A stretch of DNA of 64,000 nt from Elymus sibiricus (taxonomy: Eukaryota; Streptophyta; Magnoliopsida; Poales; Poaceae). Each line of letters opens with the position of its first letter. The first letter of the stretch is position 1. The stretch covers positions 157,088,642 through 157,152,641 of the forward strand of contig CM077667.1 of the NCBI GenBank assembly GCA_039707655.1, written 5' to 3'. Of the stretch, positions 34,249 to 43,981 are shown one piece after another. Made by a program: the position numbers and the translations under genes. Under the pieces are notes generated by a model, which did not search any database, had not been told where the DNA came from, and worked only from the letters and a program-made list of their open reading frames with translations.

Positions 34249-34373
34249 TGTTAGATGTATATAGTCCTCTTTCGGTATATCCCCATTGTATAAGGGATTT
34301 CTTGCACTTTACCACACATGTATATGTATGGCCTTTGGCCCTCAGTGAATGTGAGTTACACACTTCTCTAACA
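34249..34373 (+). repeat. Copia 3' LTR
   Basis: 125 bp, followed directly by the CCTGA target duplication. Differences from the 5' LTR: g/a at LTR position 11, g/a in the aagggg run, and two in the gttgctcac segment. Confidence 0.95.
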
Positions 34374-34378
34374 CCTGA

Positions 34379-34948
34379 GGCTGGTTATTAGTAGAAGATT
34401 CTTCACCCAAGGAAAGTTGGTTACTTGCTTTATTCCATATCCATTGTTCTTTGCTGCAACAGAAGCTCAGAACAGTAAATCGCATGTTGAGCATAAACCC
34501 AACATGTGGTAATATGTATCTAAAAGTATCAAGAAAGCAACTTTTCACAGTTCAGGTGATCTATGGAAGTAACAAAGGAAGCTTGGAGACCTTTTTAGAA
34601 GGAGACACTAAGTTGCAAATGAAGGTAGAAGTTTTACACCTTAATATGCACATTATTTCTCATATCCTCTAGAATTGATCTGCGACAATCACGTACAGTT
34701 CTTCTTATAAGTAAACACAAATTTAATAACTATATCATTGGTCAATATCCAAATTTGCACATCCCCTTTTGCATCTGTAAATCTATATGGACCACCAAAC
34801 AACAATCTAAAAGAAAGTAATATAAAGAACATGCTCCCTGGGAAGCTCCAGTCTGAACAATTAAGCTATCAATTATAATAATTAGGACCTTTTCTTCTTG
34901 ACATTCTAGCAAACATATTAACAAACAAAACTAAAGAACACAGTTAAC
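34379..34948. other. Unassigned host sequence
   Basis: AT-rich sequence with no convincing exon, between the copia element and the kinase exon fragment. It may be intron or flank of the gene fragments around it. Confidence 0.3.
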
Positions 34949-35029
34949 CTTGTACACATGGCCAAACCCTCCTTCTCCAAGCTTGTTTTCAGTTGGGAAA
35001 TTGTTTGTGGCATTTTCTATCCATGAAAA
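34949..35029 (-). pseudogene. Receptor-like kinase, exon fragment (glycine-rich loop)
   Basis: On the minus strand the 27-residue frame reads FSWIENATNNFPTENKLGEG then GFGHVYK. This is the ATNNF.....LGEGGFG.VYKG junction at the start of receptor-like kinase catalytic domains (the nucleotide-binding loop). The sequence then enters a possible donor AAG/GTTAAC. The rest of the kinase, including the lysine and HRD/DFG motifs, is absent nearby. It is a stray exon from a gene family unrelated to its neighbours. Confidence 0.7.
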
Positions 35030-35251
35030 GGAAAGCATCATAAAGTGAGAGCATGTGTCTTCACTCTCCCAAATCCCAAAGTTTAATTACATCTGAAGCC
35101 ATGACGAGGGGGTGATCTTGTTGTTTTCCTTTCGCGGATTCACAAAAGGGAAATTATTATGTGTTTATCAGAGTTTAGTGATAAACATTAAGAGGTGTTG
35201 TAAACGCATTATATCGGCATCAGATGTTTTTTTAAAGTTCCATATCCATAC

Positions 35252-37605
35252 CACATTGTAAAAGATATGGGAAAACAGGATCACCATAGCAAACTGGAAG
35301 GAAGCATAGGCCCATAGGTAGCTTTTGGTCACTGCAGGAACAAAGAAGACTCATATTAGAATGTTGACAGGAAATCCACTAAATAACAGATAAATGCTAT
35401 CAGCAAATTGGCGCGGCAATTTCGCTGCCGGAATACTACACTTGAATGTGCCACCATTGACTCTTGTTATACATTCTAAACTCCTGGTTTACTAAAGTTT
35501 TTCAGCAAACTCAACACTAATTTGAGTTAGAATCAGAAGGTGAGGTAGTGAAACACCATAATTTGGGTCTTCCACTGCATACAGAGCACTGAAAAGAAAA
35601 ACATGTTTACTATATCAAATTCTCAATAAAATATCTAGTTTTCCTCACGCTGAAAATGCTTCTTATAGGAGCAAAAATGCCCCAAAGATAAGAGCATGAT
35701 TACTTACCCATAGTGGATGCTATCATGGAAGAAAGGAGGCCCAACACGCATGAGAAAGGCAATGAAATTACTAGTACACGTGACTGAAAATCAGTAATCT
35801 GTTCCAGTGAAAGAGTAGATGCAATTTAGATGGCTTTCACAGAACTGGAAAAATGGTTGAGTTACATTCAAGTGAACTAGTAAAGAAACAAGCAAGGAAC
35901 ACATACGAGAAGCTATTCTAAGAAACAGAAATATGAAAGCATGCTAACCATCACCAAAACTGGAATGTCGTGCCAAAATCTATAACAAACTGGAACATAC
36001 AAACTCATCAATGAATATTTATTATATTACAGTTTTCTAACTTCCAAGAGTAGATCAATCACAAAAATTATTGAAAACTACATTTGAAATTAGCTTTCCC
36101 TTCTCTGTTTCAGAAAGTGCACATAACCAGGAGAAAATAGTAGCATTCCTACCTATCAATCCTGATAGCATTAAACCTAAAAGTACTACATATTTGCGAA
36201 CCAGACTATTCTCTCAAGCATTCTTACCTGTACTGTTGAGCTGCTCTTTGCTGAGCACCATTTGCTAGTCGCGTGGTAACGGTTTGAGTCGGAATTCTCA
36301 ACAGAGTCACAGGCAGGTTCTTAACTTCTTGTCTGCAGAGATCACATATCTTGTTACTGCACATGCCCCCTGCCCTTGTTGTTGTTGTAGCACTCAAAAG
36401 GTTCCTGAAAGAAAATCCTGATCAACACACCATGGTACAGGGAAAGTGAAGCAAATCGTTCATCTCATGGTATAAGAAGTATAACAGACTGCCTACCTTA
36501 CAATTCGACCGCATCTTTTTTGTGACAGTCTAGCTCCGAAGAGAAAAGCTTCACTGTCTGAAATAATGCAGGCATCCACTTCACCCTCATTGTACTCAAG
36601 TCACATCCTCTCTCCAAATTTAATCTTGATGTTAAACCATGCACATGCGCGAATGATAGATGTGCTCTAGTTCTTGCATCTGCAAATTACAACAAAGAAA
36701 AAGAAAAGGAGGAAAAGTTATATAACTTAGTAAAGTTATTTACATTCATTCAATGCATTGAACTGGACATTTCATGTCTCACAAAATCACAGAACTTTAG
36801 CCATTTAGAAAATTTAATGAAGTTAATGCGCATTGACCTTCATCAAGAACATGAACAATGATATTACACATAGATGGAACCATGACCAGCCTACACATCG
36901 AGCAATTTTTGCCGCTGGTACACTCTGGATGTGTAAATCATGTGCAATATTAAACATTGTCTCCCCTGATGAAGCTGGCAACCTCTGCCCTGAGGTGATC
37001 GCCACCCTTCTCTTCGTGTGGAAGCTGAACCGCACAAAATAAAAGCTACTGTTAAATGAAACTTTGAAGGCTTGAAATCAGTAACATTTGTATTAGCTGA
37101 TGATAAGGTTTCTTCCATCCATGGTGGCCGCTCTGTAGCTCCTAATACATCAAAAAGGGCTGATAATCTAACAGACAGAGGAGGTTCAATAGCGAGTAAC
37201 CTTGTGACAATTCTGCAGAAAATTGTCACGCAACAAACAACACCAAAAGTTGCGAGGAGCTATCCTCCCCAAGAACATGAACCTGCAGCAGTAGCACTCC
37301 TATCGACTCTACCAGCTACTGCCCTGAGAGAGAGGCTTACCAGCGCGGAGGCGGATACGACCTGCTTCTCCACCTCGTCCCCGTCCTCCGCGAGGTTCAG
37401 ATCGACGCAGACGGTGTCGTGGTGCTTATCTAGCGCGACCATGAGCAGGGACTGGAGGTGCAGCACGACCTGGCACTCGTCGTCGCGGGCGAGAGCAGGG
37501 ATCCGGGAGAGGTCACACCCACCACACGGTCCCCAGAGACCTCGCCGGCGCACGCAACGCCGCGGCGGATGACTGAGCACGGGCCTCCATGCCGGCGGCG
37601 GCATG
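35252..37605 (-). pseudogene. RING-CH (RINGv/MARCH-like) membrane E3 ligase, decayed
   Basis: Several minus-strand exons fit a plant RING-CH membrane protein. Exon 1 (about 37605-37341) ends at CTG/GTAAGC. A decayed exon near 36680-36494 corresponds in position to the first half of the RING-CH finger but has frameshifts and lost cysteines. Exon 36404-36228 is clean and reads CDLCRQEVKNLPVTLLRIPT. Exon 35783-35708 encodes a membrane helix (VLVISLPFSCVLGLLSSM). Exon 35331-35252 follows in phase (VTKSYLWAYASFQFAMVILF). The joins AG/GTAAG and ctgcag/T are well formed. The helix between the clean exon and 35783 is only vaguely visible (36150-36080), and the last exon is missing. Such proteins ubiquitinate membrane targets; this copy cannot. 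The family assignment rests on the last three exons. Confidence 0.6.
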
Positions 37606-37756
37606 ACACGGATGAGAGCCCTGGCCCTGCCAGTTCCATGCGAGAGGAAACGAGAGAGTGGGGGGTTGTGGCGGGGAAGGCGGAGGGATATGCGAGAGAG
37701 GAAACAAGAGAGAGGGAGGTCACGTGTTGCCTTCGTGGCGAAGATAACGCAAGGAT

Positions 37757-38672
37757 TTTTTTTTTTTTTGAGGAACCGGCAGGAGCACTGCCTTTTCAAT
37801 ATAGAAGGAAAGCGGAAACTCGATGTACAGAGGGGCGCATGTTTTTAGGGAACGCGGCAAAAACCCGAACATGGCACTACCACAAAAAACTAAATTAGCC
37901 AATCCCCTCGGTTGGCATGGCCCCAGCAAATGCCAGCTCGCGTTGTTTAATTGCCTCCAAAGCCAGCATAGCAACCTCCGTGTGCGTCATACGAATACCG
38001 GTGAAAACACGCCTGTTTCTCTCCTTCCATATTGACCATAGGGTGTAGATGATCCTCCCGCTGCGCCGCCGGCGCACCTGCTTTGATTGGTTTGCAAGCA
38101 AGGCGTCCCACCAATCTGACACGCTTCCGGGCTCAGGTAAGAAACCTGAAATCGGCAAGCCCTCGTCCGTCCATGTGTGCACTTGGTTCCATACCGTGAC
38201 TGTAAAGGGACAGTCCTTGCAGAGGTGGCTTGCAGTTTCTGGCTCCCGAAGGCAGAGCAGGCATCTGGGGTCATGCGGCCAACCCCGCAATGCCAGCCTG
38301 TCCGCCGTCAAAATCCTCCCGTGAAGGGCCAGCCAGGCGAAGAATTTGCACTTGGGCTCAGCATGAGCGGACCAGACCTTGGTGGGGGTAAACCTAGGAT
38401 GAGAGCCATAGAATTGCGCCCCATACGCCGACGCGGAGGAGTAGGCCCCGTTGGCAGTCAGGTTCCAGGAAATGTGATCCTCAATGGCCGGCAACAGGGT
38501 GGTTTGGCTGATCCAACCCCAAACGGACACGAATTCCCCCAGCTGATGAATGGACCGAAGGCTAGAGACCGCCCTGATCCAACTCTCGTGCGATGACTCT
38601 TCGTGCACTGTTCTGTTCTTCCTGGAGGCTATCTTGAAAAGCTCAGGGGCGATAAGCTTGAGGGGCCCTTTA
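37757..38672 (-). mobile_element. LINE 3' end with zf-RVT coding remnant
   Basis: Minus-strand frame ending at 37895 carries the LINE zf-RVT signature: KVWSAHAEPKCKFFAWLALH, then CLLCLREPETASHLCKDCPF and LWSIWKERNRRVF. A poly(A) tract (poly-T on plus, 37757-37770) marks the 3' end. The 5' side is cut at about 38672, where a fold-back element begins. About 0.9 kb of the element is left and the reverse transcriptase is gone. It belongs to a different family from the two LINEs at 22-28 kb, since it has no RNase H and a different zinc region. Confidence 0.8.
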
Positions 38673-38674
38673 CC

Positions 38675-39370
38675 ACGGAAACCAACATTCAATGAAAACT
38701 TCGTGAAAATCATATTTTAAAGTAAAAAAATCTGAAAAAATATGGGATGTTAAGAGGGTGATGTTTTATTGCCACGTAAAATTTCAAATTGAAACACATT
38801 ACGTGATGTGAGCTATGAAAAAGACAAATTTCAGCCGTGAATAGTGACATTACTGTTCGGCACTATTCAATGCTGATTTTGTCTTTTTCATAGCTCACAT
38901 CTCGTAATGTGTTTCAACTTGAAATTTGGCGTGGCAATAAAACATCATCCTCTTAACATCCCTTATTTTTTTCAGATTTTTTTGAAGCTTTTCAAAATCT
39001 TTTTTTCGTGGTTTTCACCGGTTTCCACCGAATGTTGGTTTCCGTATGATATTACGGAAACCAACATTCAATGAAAACTTCGTGGAAACCATATTTTAAA
39101 GTTTCAAAAAAATCTGAAAAAAATATGGGATGTTAAGAGGGTGATGTTTTATTGCCACGCAAAATTTCAAATTGAAACACATTACGTGATGTGAGCTATG
39201 AAAAAGACAAATTTCAGCCGTGAATAGTGACATTACTGTTCGGCACTATTCAATGCTGATTTTGTCTTTTTCATAGCTCACATCTCGTAATGTGTTTCAA
39301 CTTGAAATTTGGCGTGGCAATAAAACATCATCCTCTTAACATCCCGTATTTTTTTCAGATTTTTTTGAAA
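38675..39370. repeat. Two tandem copies of a ~370 bp fold-back (MITE-like) element
   Basis: Copy 1 (38675-39045) starts acggaaaccaacattc and ends gaatgttggtttccgt, and the two halves are inverted copies along nearly the whole length, around a short centre (tgacattactgttcg). Copy 2 starts at 39054, eight bases later, repeats the same sequence with a few changes and is cut off near 39370, where an Angela LTR begins. Each copy would fold into one long hairpin. There is no coding sequence. The superfamily is unknown. Confidence 0.8.
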
Positions 39371-41027
39371 CATCATCCAAGGGCTTGATGTGTCCTCTTG
39401 GGGCGCCCCTCCCCTCTATATATAGGTGGAGGGGCTAGGAGTCTAGACCATCCAATCTTAAGGCCGGCGCCTAGGGGGGAGGAGATGGACTCCTAGTCCT
39501 CCTCCTTCCCTTCCATACATAGGTGGACTTTCCACCTCTCCCAGCCGCATGGGCCTTGAGGGACTTGTGTGCCTGGTCCAATAAGGCCAGGGAGCCTCCT
39601 CTCAGTCCATGCTGGCCCTTGGGACATGGTGGAACCCTTGGTGGACTTTCGGACTCTTCCGGAAGTTTCTGGAACCTTTTGGAAGCTTCCCGATACAATA
39701 CCGAAAAAACTGAAACTTTTTCTGGAACCCTGAAAACAACTTCCCATATATAAATCTTTACCTCTGGACCATTTCGGAGCTCCTCGTTATGTTTGAGATC
39801 TCATCCGGGACTCCAAACAACATTCAGTCACCAACGTACATAACCCAATAATACTATATTGTCATCGAACGTTAAGCGTGCGGACCCTACGAGTTCAAGA
39901 ATCATGTGGACATGACCGAGACACCACTCCGGTCAGTAACCAATAGCGGGACCTGGATTGCCATATTGGTTCCCACATATTCCATGAAGATCATTATCGG
40001 TCGCACCACGATGTCAAGGATTCAGTCAATCCCGTATGCAGTACCCTTTGTCTATCGGTATGTTACTTGCCCGAGATTCGATCGGTGGTATCTCCATACC
40101 TAGTTCAATCTAGTTTCCGACAGGTCTCTTTACTCGTTCCGTAATACAAGATCCCGTGACTAACTCCTTAGTCACATTGCTTGCAAGCTTCTTGTGATGT
40201 TGTATTACCGAGAGGACCCAGAGATACCTCTCCGTCATACGGAGTGACAACTCCCAATCTCAATTCATGCCAACCCAACACACACCATCGGAGATACCTG
40301 TAGTGCACCTTTATGATCACCCAATTACGAAGTGACGTTTGACGCACATGAGATATTCCTCCGGTGTCAGGAAGTTACATGATTTCATGGCATTAGGAAT
40401 AGATACTTGACATGAAGAAAGCAGTAGCAATAAACTAAGTGATACGATCATATGCTATGCTTACGGTTGGGTCTTGTCTATCACATCATTCTCCTAATGA
40501 TGTGATCCCGTTATCAAATGAAAACTTATGTCTATGGTTAGGAAACCTTAACCATCTTTGATCAACGAGCTAGTCTAGTAGAGGCTCACTAGGGACACAG
40601 TGTTGTTTAAATATCCACACATGTATTTAAGTTTCCGATCAATACAATTCTAGCATGGATAATAAACAATTATCATGAACAGGGAAATATGATAATAACC
40701 ACTTTATTATTGCCTCTAGGGCATATTTCCAACAGTCTCCCACTTGCACTAGAGTCAATAATCTAGTTTACATTGTAATAAATCTAATACCCATAGAGTT
40801 CTGGTGCTGATCATGTTTTGCTCGTGAGAGAGGTTTAGTTAACGGGTCTGCAACATTCAGATCAGTATGTACTTTGCAAATGTATATGTCCTCCTCCTTG
40901 ATGTAATTGTGGATGGAATTGAAGCGGCGCTTTATATTCTTGGTTTTCTTGTGAAACCTGGGCTCCTTTGCAATGGCAATGGCACCAGTGTTGTCACAAA
41001 GGAGAGTCATCGGATCCAGTGCACTGG
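39371..41027 (-). mobile_element. Angela/WIS/BARE-type Ty1/copia remnant
   Basis: Minus orientation. The LTR begins (reading right to left) at 40734 with TGTTGGAAATATGCCCTAG, the start typical of Angela/WIS/BARE, and is cut at 39371 before its end, leaving about 1.36 kb of a usual ~1.8 kb. A polypurine tract (agtgggagac in minus sense) and the end of pol lie to its right. The element is interrupted at 41028 by another LTR. Confidence 0.85.
40768..41027 (-). pseudogene. Angela-type pol, RNase H C-terminus
   Basis: The minus frame includes LLCDNTGAIAIAKEPRFHKK, HNYIKEEDIYICKVHTDLN and VADPLTKPL, the conserved end of copia RNase H. Only about 85 codons remain, cut at the insertion of a Sirevirus-type LTR. 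Confidence 0.8.
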
Positions 41028-41618
41028 TGTTAGGGCATATTTCTCCCTTAGTGGTTTTGGTGATTGATGACAATGCATTTGCGGACTAATCGTGTGTATT
41101 AAGCCTTTCACATAATTCACCATATGGCACAAGACGATTCTAGCCCCTCGATGGATAATAGTGAAGACGGTTATTTTCTTGTGTTTCGTTTTCAGTGGAA
41201 TTGAGTCGTAGGAGAACCGTGCTATTAAGAAAGGGTCCGCATCGGAAAGGTTTGGGTGGAATCAACATGTACACATTTCCTTTTGCACCCTTGTTCCTTT
41301 ACCACATCAATGGAGTTTCTCCACTGTGCCCTTTGTTCTGCTCCTGAAGGTACCAAGCGGTTGTACCGCGCTGGGAAGCGGTAGTACCGCCTACGGGCGG
41401 TAGTACCGCTCCGGGCAAGCGGTAGTACCGCCTAACCTTATGGAGTCTCGACCTTCCGTGTCGGACTGGGCGGTAGTAGGGACGATAGTGTGGCGCGGTA
41501 GTACCGCCTATCAGCGGTAGTACCACCCGCCACTACTGCTCAACTACCACCTAATCTTCTGGACTCGGAACTCTCTCAACGGATATAGGGGCGGCAGTAG
41601 GGCGAGGCACTAACGCTT
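41028..41618 (+). mobile_element. Sirevirus (Maximus-like) LTR, 5' portion
   Basis: Starts TGTTAGGGCATATTTCTCCC inside the Angela remnant and is cut at 41619 by the gypsy LTR. It opens like the LTR at 9512 (ctcccttagtggttttggtgatt versus ctcccttggtggttttggtaatt), so the families are related. From 41350 to 41530 it carries at least six copies of the palindrome-like gcggtagtaccgc. Confidence 0.6.
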
Positions 41619-41910
41619 TGATACGTCCATTTTGCATCATGATTTCCTACTGTTATTTATAATGTTTTTATGCATAATAATGCTTTATGGAGTAATTCTA
41701 ATGCCTTTTCTCTCATAATATGCAAGGTTTACACAAAGAGGGAGAATGCCGGCAGCCGGAATTCTGGACCTGCAAAAGCATATCAGAGATACCTATTCTG
41801 CACATCTTCAAATAAGCTGAAACTTCACAGAGAATTATTTTGGAATATATAATAAATATTGGAGCAAATAACTATCGGAGGGGGGCCACCTGGTGAGCAC
41901 AAGACACCAG
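41619..41910 (+). repeat. Gypsy 5' LTR, left part (before CACTA)
   Basis: Starts TGATACGTCCATTTTGCATC and closely matches 60643-60935. It stops at gacaccag, where the CACTA inserted, with target duplication CAG (41908-41910 and 51537-51539). Confidence 0.9.
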
Positions 41911-42243
41911 TACTACTGGAATTCAGTTATTTGCCGTCTGCCAGATCTTTGCCGTCTACTGGCAGATGGCAAAGAGATTCTTTGCCGTCAGCATAGAAAA
42001 AGCAGACGGCACAAAAGTGGCGGACGACAACTACACAGTTTGCCATCAGCCAAGTCTTTGCCGTCCGCCAGCCAACGGCAAAGGGCCTGAAGGCAGACGG
42101 CAAAGAGCCCAGATGGGCCCCACTGGACCGTGGAGCGAGCTAGGTCAGGTGGGCGGCCTGGATGCCGTCCGCTGCTACTTTGCCGTCTGCTTGCGCACTC
42201 TTTGCCGTCCGCTAGCGAACGGCAAAGAGCTGGCTACCTAACG

Positions 42244-42760
42244 GCCGTCCCCAATGGCCCTAAGTGACCATTTCCCCCCTCTCTCCCCCTCGATCTCTCT
42301 CCCCCACCAACTCACCCACCCCACCTGCCGCCCCAGCCCCGCCCGACGCCGCCGAGCTCCGCCGTCGATCCAGCACCGTTGCCAGCCCCTGTGCCCGCGA
42401 CGCCGCACAGCCGCTCCCTCCCCGCCGCCCCCTCGCTGCTGCCCGCTCCCCGCGACGCCGCACCGCCTCCCCAGCCCCGCCCGACGCCGCCGAGCCCCAC
42501 CGCCGGCCCCTACGCCCAGCACCGCCGTCGGCCCCTGCTATCGCCCCGCCCCCGGACCCTGTGCCCGCTTGCCGCACCGTCCCCTCCCCGCGACGCCACA
42601 CCGCCTCCCCCTCCCCGCGGCGCCCCCTCCCCGCAACCCTTCTCCAGCACCGCCGTGCCGACATCCTCCCTACGGTGGCCGTCCTCCACCGGCCTCGTCC
42701 TCCACCGGCACCCTCCTCCACCGCCCCCTCCTCCACCGGCCCCTCCAAGGTGAGTTTTTT
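42244..42760 (+). other. CACTA 5' region: Pro/Arg-coding-like GC-rich leader
   Basis: Very C-rich sequence (ccgcccgacgccgccgag and relatives) gives overlapping open frames on both strands. It ends at ctccaaggtgagttttttttg, a good splice donor (AAG/GTGAGT at about 42750), so it is probably a 5' exon of the transposase transcript, coding or not. Confidence 0.45.
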
Positions 42761-42764
42761 TTGT

Positions 42765-43215
42765 TTTTTAGGTTAGTTTAGGTTTAGTTTTAGGTTAGTT
42801 TAGGTTTAGGTTTAGGTTGGTTTATTAGGTTAGTTTAGGTTTAGGTTAGTTGGTTTATTTATTAGAAAAGAAAAAACCTAGAAAAAAAAAAAACCAACAC
42901 GACGCCCCGACCCGACACCCCGACACGACACCCCGACACGACGCCCCGACACCCCGACACGACGCCCCGACACCCCGACACCCCGACACGACGCCCAGAC
43001 ACGACACCCCTACACCCCGACATGACTCCACTGACCCCCGACCCCCGACGTCACTGATCCCCGACCCCCGACGCCACTGACCCCCGACCCCCGACGCCAC
43101 TGACCCCCGACGCCACTGACCCCCGACCTCCGATGCCACTGACCCCCGACCCCCGACGCCACTGACCCTCGACGGCACTGACTCCCGACGCCACTGACCC
43201 CCGACCCCCGACACC
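42765..43215 (+). repeat. Degenerate TTTAGG stretch and two minisatellites
   Basis: 42765-42855: repeated ttaggttagtttaggttt, telomere-like in look but lacking a regular TTTAGGG register. 42898-43015: units of cgacaccccgacacgacgc. 43026-43212: units of cactgacccccgacccccgacgc, about 20-23 bp. All lie in the presumed intron/leader of the CACTA element. Confidence 0.75.
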
Positions 43216-43632
43216 TCTTCTGCCTCCTGTTGACCGAAAAGGTGCTTTTCGGCCTTCCAGAGGCCGACGGGGTCATAGTTTTGTAAATTATGAGTTAGGA
43301 CACATATTTTACGATTTTGTTATAAAAAACATCATATTTGTGTTGATCGGGTGGATTTTAATGTGTAGTTGTTCGACGACCTCCCTGTGCGTTGGACGAG
43401 CTCCGCCCCTGCGTTCGTGGGTGAGCACAAATGACTTCTCCTCCTCCCCCCTTAATTTGCTCTGTTCCGGTCTTCGTGCAAATGAAACTTGCTAGCTATA
43501 GGTGTCTTCAATCATCAGTATGTGTGACCAGTATGCGTCTCCCGTTCGAAAGGGCGACATCTATAAATATGCATGTCTTTGCATATTTATAACCGTCGTC
43601 CTTTTGAATTGTCCAACGTTATCCATGGACAG

Positions 43633-43848
43633 CCCGAGTATGTGTAGATTGGGTTCGTTTTCCCGTATGCTCTGCTCCGGATCCTATGCAGAATTTCGTC
43701 AGTGCCTCCCTGTTGTTCTCCGGGTACACATCCTCTCTGCTTATTGCCGAGATGTGTATCAGGAGAACAGCGGGGAGGTGCTGTCGAAATTCTGCGTCGG
43801 ATCCGGAGCAGAGCATGGGAAAACGAACCCAATCTACACATACTCGGG
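43633..43848 (+). ncRNA. 216 bp hairpin-forming inverted repeat upstream of CACTA transposase (candidate small-RNA precursor)
   Basis: The left arm 43633-43732 and right arm 43751-43848 are reverse complements over about 98 bp with roughly a dozen mismatches or small gaps, separated by an 18 nt loop. The first 32 bp of the left arm (from cccgagtatgtgtagattgg) match perfectly. Transcribed in the transposase direction it would form one long stem. CACTA elements in rice are known to carry miR820 precursors that act on a DNA methyltransferase gene, so a transposon-borne hairpin with a regulatory role has precedent. This one has a different sequence and no proven product. Its ORFs on both strands are side effects of the palindrome. 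Confidence 0.5.
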
Positions 43849-43981
43849 TGGGATTAGGACCTATCTTAACCTATTAGCGTGTAGGTTGCACGGACGTAAT
43901 GAAACTGACAAACTTGATTAACTGATGAATATATATGCTAAATTATATATATATTTCTTGTGTGTCCAGTAGCTAGGCAAG

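Larger units (their letters stand above)
29179..34373 (+). mobile_element. Complete Ty1/copia retrotransposon with 125 bp LTRs
   Basis: Both LTRs are 125 bp with TG...CA ends. The 5 bp CCTGA flanks the element at 29174-29178 and 34374-34378. A primer binding site (tggtatcag, initiator Met-tRNA type) starts right after the 5' LTR at 29304, and an 18-G polypurine tract precedes the 3' LTR. The domain order protease, integrase, RT, RNase H is that of copia. The LTRs differ at 4 of 125 positions, indicating an insertion that is not very recent. gag and pol contain nonsense codons and two frameshifts, so it is inactive. Confidence 0.95.

Noticed and set aside
36494..36680. Minus-strand peptide EGEVDACIISDSEAFLFGAR resembling the XPG/GEN1 nuclease I-region
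   Set aside because: The flanking exons clearly belong to a RING-CH membrane protein, and the DNA here lies where its finger exon should be. The nuclease-like reading is short, lacks other GEN1 blocks, and is more likely a frame of the decayed finger exon.
42254..42781. Pro/Arg-rich ORFs in the CACTA leader
   Set aside because: Open in several frames on both strands because of C-rich composition; kept only as a possible untranslated or weakly coding exon.
42765..42860. Interstitial telomere repeat
   Set aside because: Units are irregular TTTAGG/TTAGTTTAGG and lack the plant TTTAGGG period.
43502..43921. 139-codon ORF and its minus-strand partners
   Set aside because: Mirror frames of the hairpin arms; the same peptide appears on both strands because the DNA is palindromic.
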